This document shows positions 1 through 5,659 of a stretch of DNA of 9,041 nucleotides, piece by piece; within the stretch, counting starts at the first letter, position 1; each line of letters begins with the position of its first letter. Under the pieces are notes generated by a model. It worked only from the letters and a program-made list of their open reading frames with translations. It did not search any database and had not been told where the DNA came from. This DNA is from Clostridia bacterium. GTDB lineage: Bacteria > Bacillota > Clostridia > Oscillospirales > CAG-382. The DNA lies in NCBI GenBank assembly GCA_017397605.1, contig JAFQII010000122.1, positions 1-9,041 on the forward strand, read 5' to 3'. Made by a program: the position numbers and the translations under genes.

Positions 1-837
1 ATCGCTTTGCACCGCCTGCGTACCGGTATGCGTCAAAAGAAAGCATCCCGTGCCGTAGGTGTTTTTCGCTTCGCCCGTTGCAAAGCAGCCCTGCCCGAAC
101 AATGCGGCTTGCTGATCGCCCGCAATGCCTGCGATCAAAAGCTCTGCGCCCATGCATTCAAAACTGCCGTACGGCTCACTGCTGCTTTTGATTTCGGGAA
201 GGATCCCGCGCGGGATGTCCAAAAGCCCCAGCAATTTTTCATCCCATGTACCGGTATGGATATTGCAAAGCATGGTACGGGAGGCATTGGTCAGATCGGT
301 GACAAACGTTTTGCCCTCGGTCAGTTTCCAGATCAGCCACGTATCAACCGTGCCGACTTGCAATTTTCCCTCGTCCGCAAGCGCTCTTGCGCCCTGCACA
401 TTGTCCAGAATCCATTTGATTTTCGTTCCGCTGAAATACGGATCGATGCGCAATCCCGTTGTTTGCCTGATGTACGCGGCATGTCCGTTTTGCTCCAGCG
501 CGTCGCAAAGCGCGGAAGTACGTCTGCATTGCCAGACGATTGCGTTATATACGGGCTTGCCTGTGGTCTTGTCCCACGCAATAACGGTTTCTCTTTGGTT
601 GGTAATGCCGACCGCGGCGATCTCCTCGGGAGAAATGCCGCTTTTGGCAATGCATTCGGTCAATGCGGCGTATTGCGAAGCGTAGATCTCCATCGGATCT
701 TGTTCCACCCAACCCGCGTGCGGATAATACTGCGCAAATTCATGCTGTGCCATTGCAATGCAATTGGCTTTTTTGTCAAACAAGATCGCGCGTGCGCTGG
801 TTGTCCCTTCGTCAAGTGCGAGAACGTATTGCTTCAT
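1..837 (-). CDS. glpK: Glycerol kinase, N-terminal 279 residues (gene runs off the left edge)
   Basis: This FGGY-family kinase phosphorylates glycerol with ATP to sn-glycerol 3-phosphate in the cytoplasm. The reverse strand gives 279 residues with no stop; full-length family members are about 500, so the C-terminal ATPase lobe is missing only because the window ends. Visible motifs, in order: phosphate-binding loop DEGTTSAR (9-16, Glu where most homologues have Gln), glycerol-binding NQRET (80-84), AIVWQCRRT (99-107), [15 protein letters not shown] (128-142), TNASRTML (183-190), catalytic-base motif [10 protein letters not shown] (240-249, Asp241) and KNTYGTGCF (258-266). The ATG at 835-837 follows AAGGAG (847-852) by 9 bases, which settles the start. 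The loop before GDQQ is short and has no histidine, unlike Firmicute enzymes that are activated by HPr phosphorylation. It diverges from the lipase-like gene. Identity is very secure. Confidence 0.97.
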   Translation of the reverse strand, partial: MKQYVLALDEGTTSARAILFDKKANCIAMAQHEFAQYYPHAGWVEQDPMEIYASQYAALTECIAKSGISPEEIAAVGITNQRETVIAWDKTTGKPVYNAIVWQCRRTSALCDALEQNGHAAYIRQTTGLRIDPYFSGTKIKWILDNVQGARALADEGKLQVGTVDTWLIWKLTEGKTFVTDLTNASRTMLCNIHTGTWDEKLLGLLDIPRGILPEIKSSSEPYGSFECMGAELLIAGIAGDQQAALFGQGCFATGEAKNTYGTGCFLLTHTGTQAVQSD

Positions 838-868
838 ACCCTGCCGCTCCTTACATTTCAATCACCTT

Positions 869-897
869 ATCATATCAAAAAATCCGCCGTTTGTCAA
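869..897 (-). promoter_or_regulatory. glpK promoter, near-consensus sigma-A type
   Basis: On the minus strand, TTGACA (892-897) and TATGAT (869-874) are separated by exactly 17 bases. The predicted transcript starts near 861-862, giving a leader of about 25 bases that contains the AAGGAG site. The -35 box lies in the centre of a palindrome (882-905), so the promoter is probably controlled by a DNA-binding protein. Confidence 0.75.
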
Positions 898-905
898 CGG
901 CGGAT
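882..905. promoter_or_regulatory. Perfect palindrome over the glpK -35 box, candidate operator
   Basis: The arms ATCCGCCGTT (882-891) and AACGGCGGAT (896-905) are exact inverted repeats around TGTC. The centre of symmetry falls within the minus-strand TTGACA. On the minus strand the stem is followed by six T, so it also looks like an intrinsic terminator, but no minus-strand gene ends just upstream. An operator for an unidentified repressor of glpK, perhaps also of the divergent gene, is the better reading. Confidence 0.55.
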
Positions 906-920
906 ATATCTGCATATGCT
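891..920 (+). promoter_or_regulatory. Possible promoter of the lipase-like gene
   Basis: TTGTCA (891-896) and TATGCT (915-920) are spaced 18 bases apart on the plus strand. The -35 box overlaps the glpK -35 box on the opposite strand inside the same palindrome. Transcription would start near 927, leaving only about 9 bases before the GTG start, which is short. It is a weaker match than the other promoters here and is tentative. Confidence 0.35.
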
Positions 921-935
921 GTTTTTTGAAAGCGG

Positions 936-1646
936 GTGAGAACAACGCAACTCCTTGACCTCTTTTTGAAATGTGTGCAAATCCCCTATCTCAACGTCGG
1001 AGAGGATATCAACTATGCCTTTTTGCGCAAGGAAGACGTGTTATATCTCTTTTTTGAAGCGTCAAACGGCGTGACGGACTGGAAACGGAATTTTGATTTT
1101 CCCGCCAAGCCTTACAAGCGGATGGGCAAAACGCTTTGGTTTGCGCACAGCGGATTTGTCAACGCTTGGAAAAAGCTGGAACCGCATCTCGCGCCGTTGA
1201 TCCATGACAGACGGATACACCAAATCGTTGCGACCGGATACTCACACGGTGCGGCGATCGCGGTGCTTTGTCACGAATACATCTGGTACGCACGTGCGGA
1301 CCTGCGCACGAGGCTCAAAAGCTACGGCTTTGGCTGTCCGCGCGTACTCTGGGGATTGCTCCCGCCGTCGGTCGCAAGGCGTTGGAGCTCCTTTTCGGTC
1401 ATCCGTAACCTCGACGATCTTGTCACGCATCTGCCGCCAGCATGCTTTGGCTATCGGCATGTCGGGACGGTCATCGAGATCGGTGCACGCGGAACATACA
1501 GCATGATCGACGCGCACCGGCCCGAAAATATTGCGGCAGAGCTTTTTGCATATCAGAACAGCTCGATCAAAACGGCTTTGGCAAGCGGATCGTCCGAGGT
1601 GAAAACAAACTCGTTGTCGCCGCCGAGAAGTGCAATCTCGCGGTAA
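936..1646 (+). CDS. Lipase-like alpha/beta-hydrolase (class 3 lipase family)
   Basis: A predicted cytoplasmic serine hydrolase of 236 residues with no signal peptide or membrane segment. The nucleophile elbow GYSHGA (101-106, Ser103) follows the strand IHQIVAT. Asp161 in RNLDDLVTHLPP (157-168) and His194 in IDAHRPEN complete a plausible Ser-Asp-His triad, placed as in fungal-type class 3 lipases. The substrate is unknown; an esterase or (phospho)lipase role is inference. The frame is closed by TGA at 927-929, so the GTG at 936 is the earliest start. No clear Shine-Dalgarno sequence precedes it, and an in-frame GTG at 975 is possible but would cut conserved-looking N-terminal sequence. The last 31 codons lie antisense to the 3' end of the GH3 gene. 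The tail after ELFAYQ (202-207) is rich in Ser, Thr and Pro and looks like read-through beyond an older stop. Confidence 0.82.
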   Translation: MRTTQLLDLFLKCVQIPYLNVGEDINYAFLRKEDVLYLFFEASNGVTDWKRNFDFPAKPYKRMGKTLWFAHSGFVNAWKKLEPHLAPLIHDRRIHQIVATGYSHGAAIAVLCHEYIWYARADLRTRLKSYGFGCPRVLWGLLPPSVARRWSSFSVIRNLDDLVTHLPPACFGYRHVGTVIEIGARGTYSMIDAHRPENIAAELFAYQNSSIKTALASGSSEVKTNSLSPPRSAISR

Positions 1647-4216
1647 TCGGAGAAGACCCCGCCGCCCGTTCCGCCGACGATAAAGCCGCCTGCGTTTTTG
1701 GTGCTGACATTGAGCATAATGCTCGTCTGCGTCAGCGCGGGCGTGTCGGAGACAAAGCTTGCACGCAGAATCGCCTTGCGCGCAACGCCCGACCAAACGG
1801 TCGCTTTGCCGTCGATCACTTCTGCAGACATAGCAGGCTCTTTTCCGTCGCACTCGGTTTTGAGGTCGCGCTTGCCGTAGCCTGCGCGCATCGCCATATA
1901 AGAAAGGCTGTCGAGCGCAAAGTTGAGCAGATTGACCGCGCAGGCTTGCAGTTCGCCGCGCGAGAGTGTTCCGTCCGCAAGCGCGCTTTCGAGATTGTCA
2001 TCACGCGTGGTGGAATCGGGACAGACCATGTAGATGTCGTTCATCGCGTGCACCATGCCTGCGAGGTTGGTGGTACAGCCTTTTCCGTCGAGATCGGAAA
2101 CCTTTGCCCACCAGTCGGTCATCACAAAGCCCGTAAAGCCATAATCGTTGCGAAGCAGTCTGACGGTCAGGTCATAATTGGAAGCCGCCCAGCGGCCGTT
2201 GACGGGGTTGTAGGACGTCATAACGGAACGGATGCCGCTTTCCCGCACACAGATTTCAAAGGGACGCGCGTAAATCTCGCGGACAGCACGTTCGGAAAGA
2301 ACTGCATCGACGCCGTGGCGGTTGTGCTCCTGATTGTTTGCAAGAAAATGCTTGACCGCACCGCTGACACCCGCATCGTCCAAGCCGTTGCAGACTGCCG
2401 CCGCCATTTTGCCTGCCAGAAGCGGATCCTCGGAGAAATACTCAAAGTTTCTGCCGCAGAGCGGATCGCGGTGAATGTTGGTGCCCGGTCCAAGCAGAAT
2501 GTCAACATGATAGGACGCCAGCTCGCAGCCGCAGGAGAAATACATCTCGCGGATGAGCGCCGTGTTCCACGTTGCGGCAAGGCAGGTCGCATCAGGGTAG
2601 CAGACGCAGGTTTCGTCGCTGACCATGCGGATGCCCGAAGGCCCGTCGGTACAGCAAAGCGTCGGAAGTCCCATCGCGGTCAGCGAGGGCGTGACACCGA
2701 CAAAAGCGGCGGCGGTACCGGGAGTGACTTTGGGACTGCTCATGCCTTCTGCACGGACAATGTGAATGAGATCTTTGTCCGTCATGCGCGAGACAAGCTC
2801 TTGGACCGTGATCTTGCCGTCCGCTACGTCCGCAAGCGTCATGCCGTCTTTTGCAATCTGCGGCAATTCTGCGGGAACGGGCTCGGCGTTCTGCACACGC
2901 GTCGGGACCGGCTCATAAACCGCTCTGCCGTCTTTGTTGACCATGCGGTCAAACGGAAGCACGGGCGCAAGCGCGCTTTCGTGGCGGGACAAAACGCTGT
3001 AGGTGTCGATATACATGGATGCAATTTCGACCGCGTCGCGGACGTTGTCGCCCGCATACACGGTGTAATTGCCTTCTTCCAATACCCACTCGCAATTTTT
3101 GTCGTCATAGGAAGCAAAATTGCGAACAGAGAAAGAGATCGCAAGCGTTTCACTCTCTCCGGGCGCAAGAAGAGCGGTCTTGGCAAAACCGCAAAGCACG
3201 CGGGAAGGCTTGCCGAGCGTTCCGTTGGGCGCAGAAACGTAGCACTGTACAACGTGCTTGCCCGCATATCTGCCCGTATTGGTAACCGTTGCGTTTACGG
3301 CCAGTCCCTCATCGTGCTCGCCGACGGGTGCAAGGGACGCCTTTGTCTCAAAGGACGTGTAGGACAAGCCGTGTCCGAACGGATAGAGCACCGTGTCTTT
3401 TGCAAAGGTCTCAAAATAACGGTAGCCGACATAGATGTCCTCTTTGTAGTAATTGCGTTCCGTCTCACCGTAGTTGCCTGCGGCGGGATAATCCGCACGG
3501 CGGTACGCAATCGTATCGGGAAGCTTGCCCGAAGGATTGACCTTGCCCATCAGCACATTTGCCGCGGCAAGACCACCCATCATACCGCCCTGCCAGAGCA
3601 TCACGATGGCATCGGGATCGGTTTCGATCAGATCGGCAAACTCGATGATTCCGCAGACATTGAGCAACACAACAACCTTGCCGAAATGCTTGCGGACCGT
3701 ACCCAGATTTTGGATCTCCGTTTCGGTCAGGCAAAAACCGCCGCGCACGTTTTTGAGATCGCAGTCCTCGCCCGCCGTGCGGGTGATCACGACCAGCGCG
3801 GTCGTGTTGCGCACCGCGGCAGATGCGACAAACGCATCGTCCAGCAGAGGTTCGGTTTGGGACGCAGGGTGCGACCATGCCCCCTTGCCGTCGTAAGGAT
3901 TGGCCTCGACATACGCATCGTAGAACGACTCAACTTCCTCATCGAGCTGACAGCCGAGCGCACGCAGAGAAGAAAAAATGTCCGTTGTCTGCGTCGGATG
4001 GACTCTGCCGCCCGAGCCCGTGCCTAGAATGAGATATTCTTTTTGCATTCTGCCAAAAAATGCCACTTTCGTATCGGCGCAAAGCGGCAGTGCGCCGTGA
4101 TCGTTTTTGAGCAGAACGATACCCTCTTGCGCGCCTTGTTGCGAAAGGGCGGCACCCTGTGCGGTATCATATTTCTTTTCGCCCGTGAGATAGGCAAAAG
4201 CGTTTTTGGTATTCAT
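1553..4216 (-). CDS. GH3 beta-glucosidase-type glycoside hydrolase, domain-swapped (circularly permuted)
   Basis: An 887-residue retaining glycosidase that probably releases terminal beta-linked sugars from imported oligosaccharides. No signal peptide is present, so it is likely cytoplasmic. The domain order is reversed from typical GH3: alpha/beta sandwich first (about 20-240, opening EGIVLLKNDHGALPL; Glu150 in TAGEDCDL is the candidate acid/base), then the fibronectin-like domain (about 255-400, opening YPFGHGLSYTSFE), then the TIM barrel (about 470-775). The barrel carries DGPSGIR (524-530), LGPGTNIHRDPLCGRNFEYF (575-594), VKHFLANNQEHNR (621-633) and the nucleophile Asp701 in GFVMTDWW. This order is known from Ruminococcus albus and Butyrivibrio fibrisolvens enzymes. 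About 100 further residues (785-887) form a Gly- and Ser-rich beta domain, perhaps carbohydrate-binding. The start at 4216 follows GAGGG by 7 bases; a longer frame to 4261 has no such site and a Cys-rich start. Exact sugar specificity cannot be read. Confidence 0.93.
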   Translation of the reverse strand: MNTKNAFAYLTGEKKYDTAQGAALSQQGAQEGIVLLKNDHGALPLCADTKVAFFGRMQKEYLILGTGSGGRVHPTQTTDIFSSLRALGCQLDEEVESFYDAYVEANPYDGKGAWSHPASQTEPLLDDAFVASAAVRNTTALVVITRTAGEDCDLKNVRGGFCLTETEIQNLGTVRKHFGKVVVLLNVCGIIEFADLIETDPDAIVMLWQGGMMGGLAAANVLMGKVNPSGKLPDTIAYRRADYPAAGNYGETERNYYKEDIYVGYRYFETFAKDTVLYPFGHGLSYTSFETKASLAPVGEHDEGLAVNATVTNTGRYAGKHVVQCYVSAPNGTLGKPSRVLCGFAKTALLAPGESETLAISFSVRNFASYDDKNCEWVLEEGNYTVYAGDNVRDAVEIASMYIDTYSVLSRHESALAPVLPFDRMVNKDGRAVYEPVPTRVQNAEPVPAELPQIAKDGMTLADVADGKITVQELVSRMTDKDLIHIVRAEGMSSPKVTPGTAAAFVGVTPSLTAMGLPTLCCTDGPSGIRMVSDETCVCYPDATCLAATWNTALIREMYFSCGCELASYHVDILLGPGTNIHRDPLCGRNFEYFSEDPLLAGKMAAAVCNGLDDAGVSGAVKHFLANNQEHNRHGVDAVLSERAVREIYARPFEICVRESGIRSVMTSYNPVNGRWAASNYDLTVRLLRNDYGFTGFVMTDWWAKVSDLDGKGCTTNLAGMVHAMNDIYMVCPDSTTRDDNLESALADGTLSRGELQACAVNLLNFALDSLSYMAMRAGYGKRDLKTECDGKEPAMSAEVIDGKATVWSGVARKAILRASFVSDTPALTQTSIMLNVSTKNAGGFIVGGTGGGVFSDYREIALLGGDNEFVFTSDDPLAKAVLIELF

Positions 4217-4223
4217 AAACGTT

Positions 4224-4228
4224 CCCTC
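4224..4228 (-). promoter_or_regulatory. Ribosome-binding site of the GH3 gene
   Basis: GAGGG on the minus strand lies 7 bases before the ATG at 4214-4216. It fixes the start at MNTKNAF rather than 15 codons upstream. Confidence 0.7.
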
Positions 4229-4251
4229 GCAGTCATGTTTGTTACAACAAC

Positions 4252-4280
4252 AGTATGCCACAAATACCTGTTTTTGTCAA
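4252..4280 (-). promoter_or_regulatory. Promoter of the GH3 gene
   Basis: On the minus strand TTGACA (4275-4280) and CATACT (4252-4257) are separated by 17 bases. Transcription would begin near 4245, giving a leader of about 30 bases ahead of the 4216 start. This excludes the upstream in-frame ATG at 4261, which lies before the predicted transcript start, and so supports the shorter protein. Confidence 0.7.
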
Positions 4281-4307
4281 TGCGCTTTTTGCAAAAGAAA
4301 GTTCTTT

Positions 4308-4335
4308 TTGACCGCAAAACCGTATATCGTAAAAT
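4308..4335 (+). promoter_or_regulatory. Promoter of the DUF368 gene
   Basis: TTGACC (4308-4313) and TAAAAT (4330-4335) are 16 bases apart on the plus strand. Transcription would start near 4342, just before the ribosome-binding site AGAAAGGAG (4344-4352). It diverges from the GH3 promoter 27 bases to its left. Confidence 0.65.
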
Positions 4336-4359
4336 GTATCGACAGAAAGGAGCGGCGGT

Positions 4360-5154
4360 ATGCTTGCTGTTTGGTTTTTGGAAGGTTGTCTGGTGGGGTT
4401 CGGAGCGATTCTGCCGGGGGTAAGCGGAGGAGCGCTTTGCGCGGCATTTGGTATGTACAAACCGCTGATCGACTGTCTGGCGCATCCGTTTTCGGCCCTC
4501 AAAAAACACGGGCTGATGCTTGGTATGTTTGTGTTGGGAATCGGCGCAGGGTTTGTCGGTCTGTCGGGAGTTGCGGCTTGGTGCCTCGGGCGGAACGCAC
4601 CCGCCGTTTGCTGTGCATTTGCGGGTTTTATTGCGGGGACACTCCCCTCTCTGTGGCACACTGCGGGAACACACGGCAGAACGCATCGGGACGTGTTTGC
4701 GGGCGTGTCCTGTTTTGTGCTGTTGCTTGCTGTATTCTTCCTGTTGGGGCGGGGATCGTTGGATCTACCGAAAAGCTTTGGCAGCTTTGTGCTTTGCGGT
4801 GTGCTTTGGGGGTTGAGTCTGATCGTCCCCGGGTTGAGTTCCTCGTCGCTGTTGCTGTTTTTCGGTTTATATGAGCCGATGCTTGCAGGAATCGCCTCGT
4901 TTGACTTCGGTGTGATCGTTCCGCTGGGAATCGGCTTGTCCGCATGCGTATTGTTGCTTGCAAAAGCGGTGGATTTGCTGTACAAAAAGCATTTTGCACT
5001 TGTTTCACACGCTGTGTTGGGAATCGTTTTTGCAACAGCCGTTTCGATCGTGCCGTACGGCCGAATGAATATCCCATGTGCGTCCGCCGTCATTTGCGGT
5101 GCATCGCTGTCCCGAGGATTGGAAAAAATGATTGCAAACAAATGCAAGGCTTGA
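4360..5154 (+). CDS. DUF368 family membrane protein (PopT-type, likely undecaprenyl-phosphate translocase)
   Basis: A 264-residue polytopic membrane protein, close to the family's usual length. It carries the DUF368 signature GFGAILPGVSGGALCAAFG (13-31) and a second matching motif GLSLIVPGLSSSSLLLFFG (151-169). Both are followed by a Tyr-x-Pro turn (MYKPL, LYEPM), which shows a two-fold internal repeat of re-entrant hairpins. Hydrophobic spans fall near 51-75, 80-98, 112-130, 141-170, 184-205 and 214-232. Vibrio and Staphylococcus members of this family (PopT) have been implicated in returning undecaprenyl phosphate across the cytoplasmic membrane for wall synthesis; assigning that role here is inference by family. 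AAGGAG (4347-4352) lies 7 bases before the ATG. It has its own promoter and stands 100 bases ahead of the BlaI-type operon, so it is a neighbour of that operon, not clearly a member. Confidence 0.88.
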   Translation: MLAVWFLEGCLVGFGAILPGVSGGALCAAFGMYKPLIDCLAHPFSALKKHGLMLGMFVLGIGAGFVGLSGVAAWCLGRNAPAVCCAFAGFIAGTLPSLWHTAGTHGRTHRDVFAGVSCFVLLLAVFFLLGRGSLDLPKSFGSFVLCGVLWGLSLIVPGLSSSSLLLFFGLYEPMLAGIASFDFGVIVPLGIGLSACVLLLAKAVDLLYKKHFALVSHAVLGIVFATAVSIVPYGRMNIPCASAVICGASLSRGLEKMIANKCKA

Positions 5155-5173
5155 ATTTTTGCAATCTTTTTTT
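5131..5173 (+). terminator. Weak intrinsic terminator after the DUF368 gene
   Basis: ATTGCAAA (5131-5138) pairs with TTTGCAAT (5158-5165), followed by C and seven T (5167-5173). The loop is long (19 bases) and the stem AT-rich, and the 5' arm lies inside the last codons of the gene. Termination is probably partial, so some transcription may enter the next operon. Confidence 0.4.
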
Positions 5174-5181
5174 CATCCGAT

Positions 5182-5199
5182 GTTGACAAGCGTCGTCTT
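5182..5199 (+). promoter_or_regulatory. Candidate repressor site 1 (direct repeat copy)
   Basis: The pattern GTTGAC-N4-GT-N-GTCTT occurs here and again at 5215, with 13 of 18 positions identical. Within each copy GAC and GTC form a short dyad around 7 bases, as suits a dimeric winged-helix protein. This copy covers the -35 box. Binding by the adjacent BlaI-type repressor is inference; the pattern is not the staphylococcal TACA/TGTA operator. Confidence 0.45.
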
Positions 5200-5211
5200 T
5201 TGTGTTATCAT
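5183..5211 (+). promoter_or_regulatory. Promoter of the BlaI-M56-lipoprotein operon
   Basis: TTGACA (5183-5188) and TATCAT (5206-5211) are separated by exactly 17 bases, a near-consensus vegetative promoter. The start would be near 5218. One copy of a direct repeat covers the -35 box and the other covers the predicted start, as expected of a promoter repressed by its own first gene product. Confidence 0.75.
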
Positions 5212-5214
5212 AAA

Positions 5215-5232
5215 GTTGACGGAAGTAGTCTT
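5215..5232 (+). promoter_or_regulatory. Candidate repressor site 2 (direct repeat copy)
   Basis: The second copy of GTTGAC-N4-GT-N-GTCTT, 33 bases (about three helical turns) from the first and over the predicted transcription start. The same-face spacing would suit two cooperating dimers. Confidence 0.45.
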
Positions 5233-5254
5233 GAAGTGAAAGGAAGAAAACACC

Positions 5255-5659
5255 ATGAAAGATATGATCAGCTTATCCAACGGAGAATGGAAAATTATGA
5301 AGCTTCTCTGGAGCAGTGACACGATGACGGTCGGACAGATCGTCAAAGCGGTTGAGAACGACACTGCCTGGAGCAAAAATACCGTTTTTACGATGCTCAA
5401 GCGTCTGGAAGAGAAAGGCGCTGTGCGCATGCTTTCGACCAAACGGCCTCAGCCGTACGCTGCTGCAATCAGCAAGGAGCAGGCGACACTGGAGGAGACG
5501 GGATCGTTTCTGTCACGCGTGTATGACGGCAGTGTCGGTTTGTTTGTGAGCGCCCTCTCCGGCTACCGCGGACTGTCGCAAAAGGAAATCGACGAGCTGC
5601 GGGCAATCCTGGATCAGGCAGAGGAAGAGAACCGCAAGCGGGAGCAGGAACAATGCTGA
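5255..5659 (+). CDS. BlaI/MecI/CopY-family transcriptional repressor
   Basis: A 134-residue cytoplasmic winged-helix repressor, expected to bind its own promoter as a dimer and to be inactivated through the M56 protease encoded next. The N-terminal half (5-75) matches the family: LSNGEWKIMKLLWSS, then a recognition-helix region WSKNTVFTMLKRLEEKGAVR (39-58) and a wing ending in PQPYAAAIS. The C-terminal dimerisation half ends in LSQKEIDELRAILDQAEEEN. In staphylococcal BlaI/MecI the protease-induced cut falls between Asn and Phe before this segment; here the matching stretch is SVGLFVSAL (93-101), so Asn is replaced by Leu96. AAAGGAAG (5239-5246) precedes the ATG by about 9 bases. It overlaps the M56 gene by 7 bases, implying translational coupling. 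No beta-lactamase gene is in view, so a target beyond its own operon is unknown. Confidence 0.93.
   Translation: MKDMISLSNGEWKIMKLLWSSDTMTVGQIVKAVENDTAWSKNTVFTMLKRLEEKGAVRMLSTKRPQPYAAAISKEQATLEETGSFLSRVYDGSVGLFVSALSGYRGLSQKEIDELRAILDQAEEENRKREQEQC

Noticed and set aside
877..905. The glpK palindrome read as a minus-strand terminator
   Set aside because: It has a stem and six T, but no minus-strand gene ends near it and it coincides with a very good promoter. I kept the operator reading, with the terminator reading noted as an alternative.
7..939. A 310-codon plus-strand open frame at the left edge
   Set aside because: It is antisense to glpK, whose motifs are unmistakable; the translated product has no family features.
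1442..4027. An 861-codon open frame antisense to the GH3 gene
   Set aside because: It is a mirror of the GH3 codon usage. It is Arg- and Ala-rich with no recognisable domain and no ribosome-binding site, while the opposite strand encodes clear GH3 motifs throughout.
4217..4261. A 15-codon N-terminal extension of the GH3 protein from an ATG at 4261
   Set aside because: The start would lie upstream of the predicted transcript start and lacks a Shine-Dalgarno sequence, while the 4216 start has one; the extension is Cys-rich and unlike the family.
4344..4359. Similar AAGGAGCGGC leader before both glpK and the DUF368 gene
   Set aside because: Both are good ribosome-binding sites followed by short GC-rich spacers; ten shared bases including the Shine-Dalgarno sequence are not enough to claim common control.
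4242..5189. A 315-codon minus-strand open frame over the DUF368 gene
   Set aside because: It is low-complexity and Pro/Asn/Thr-rich, lies opposite a well-supported membrane protein, and has no ribosome-binding site.
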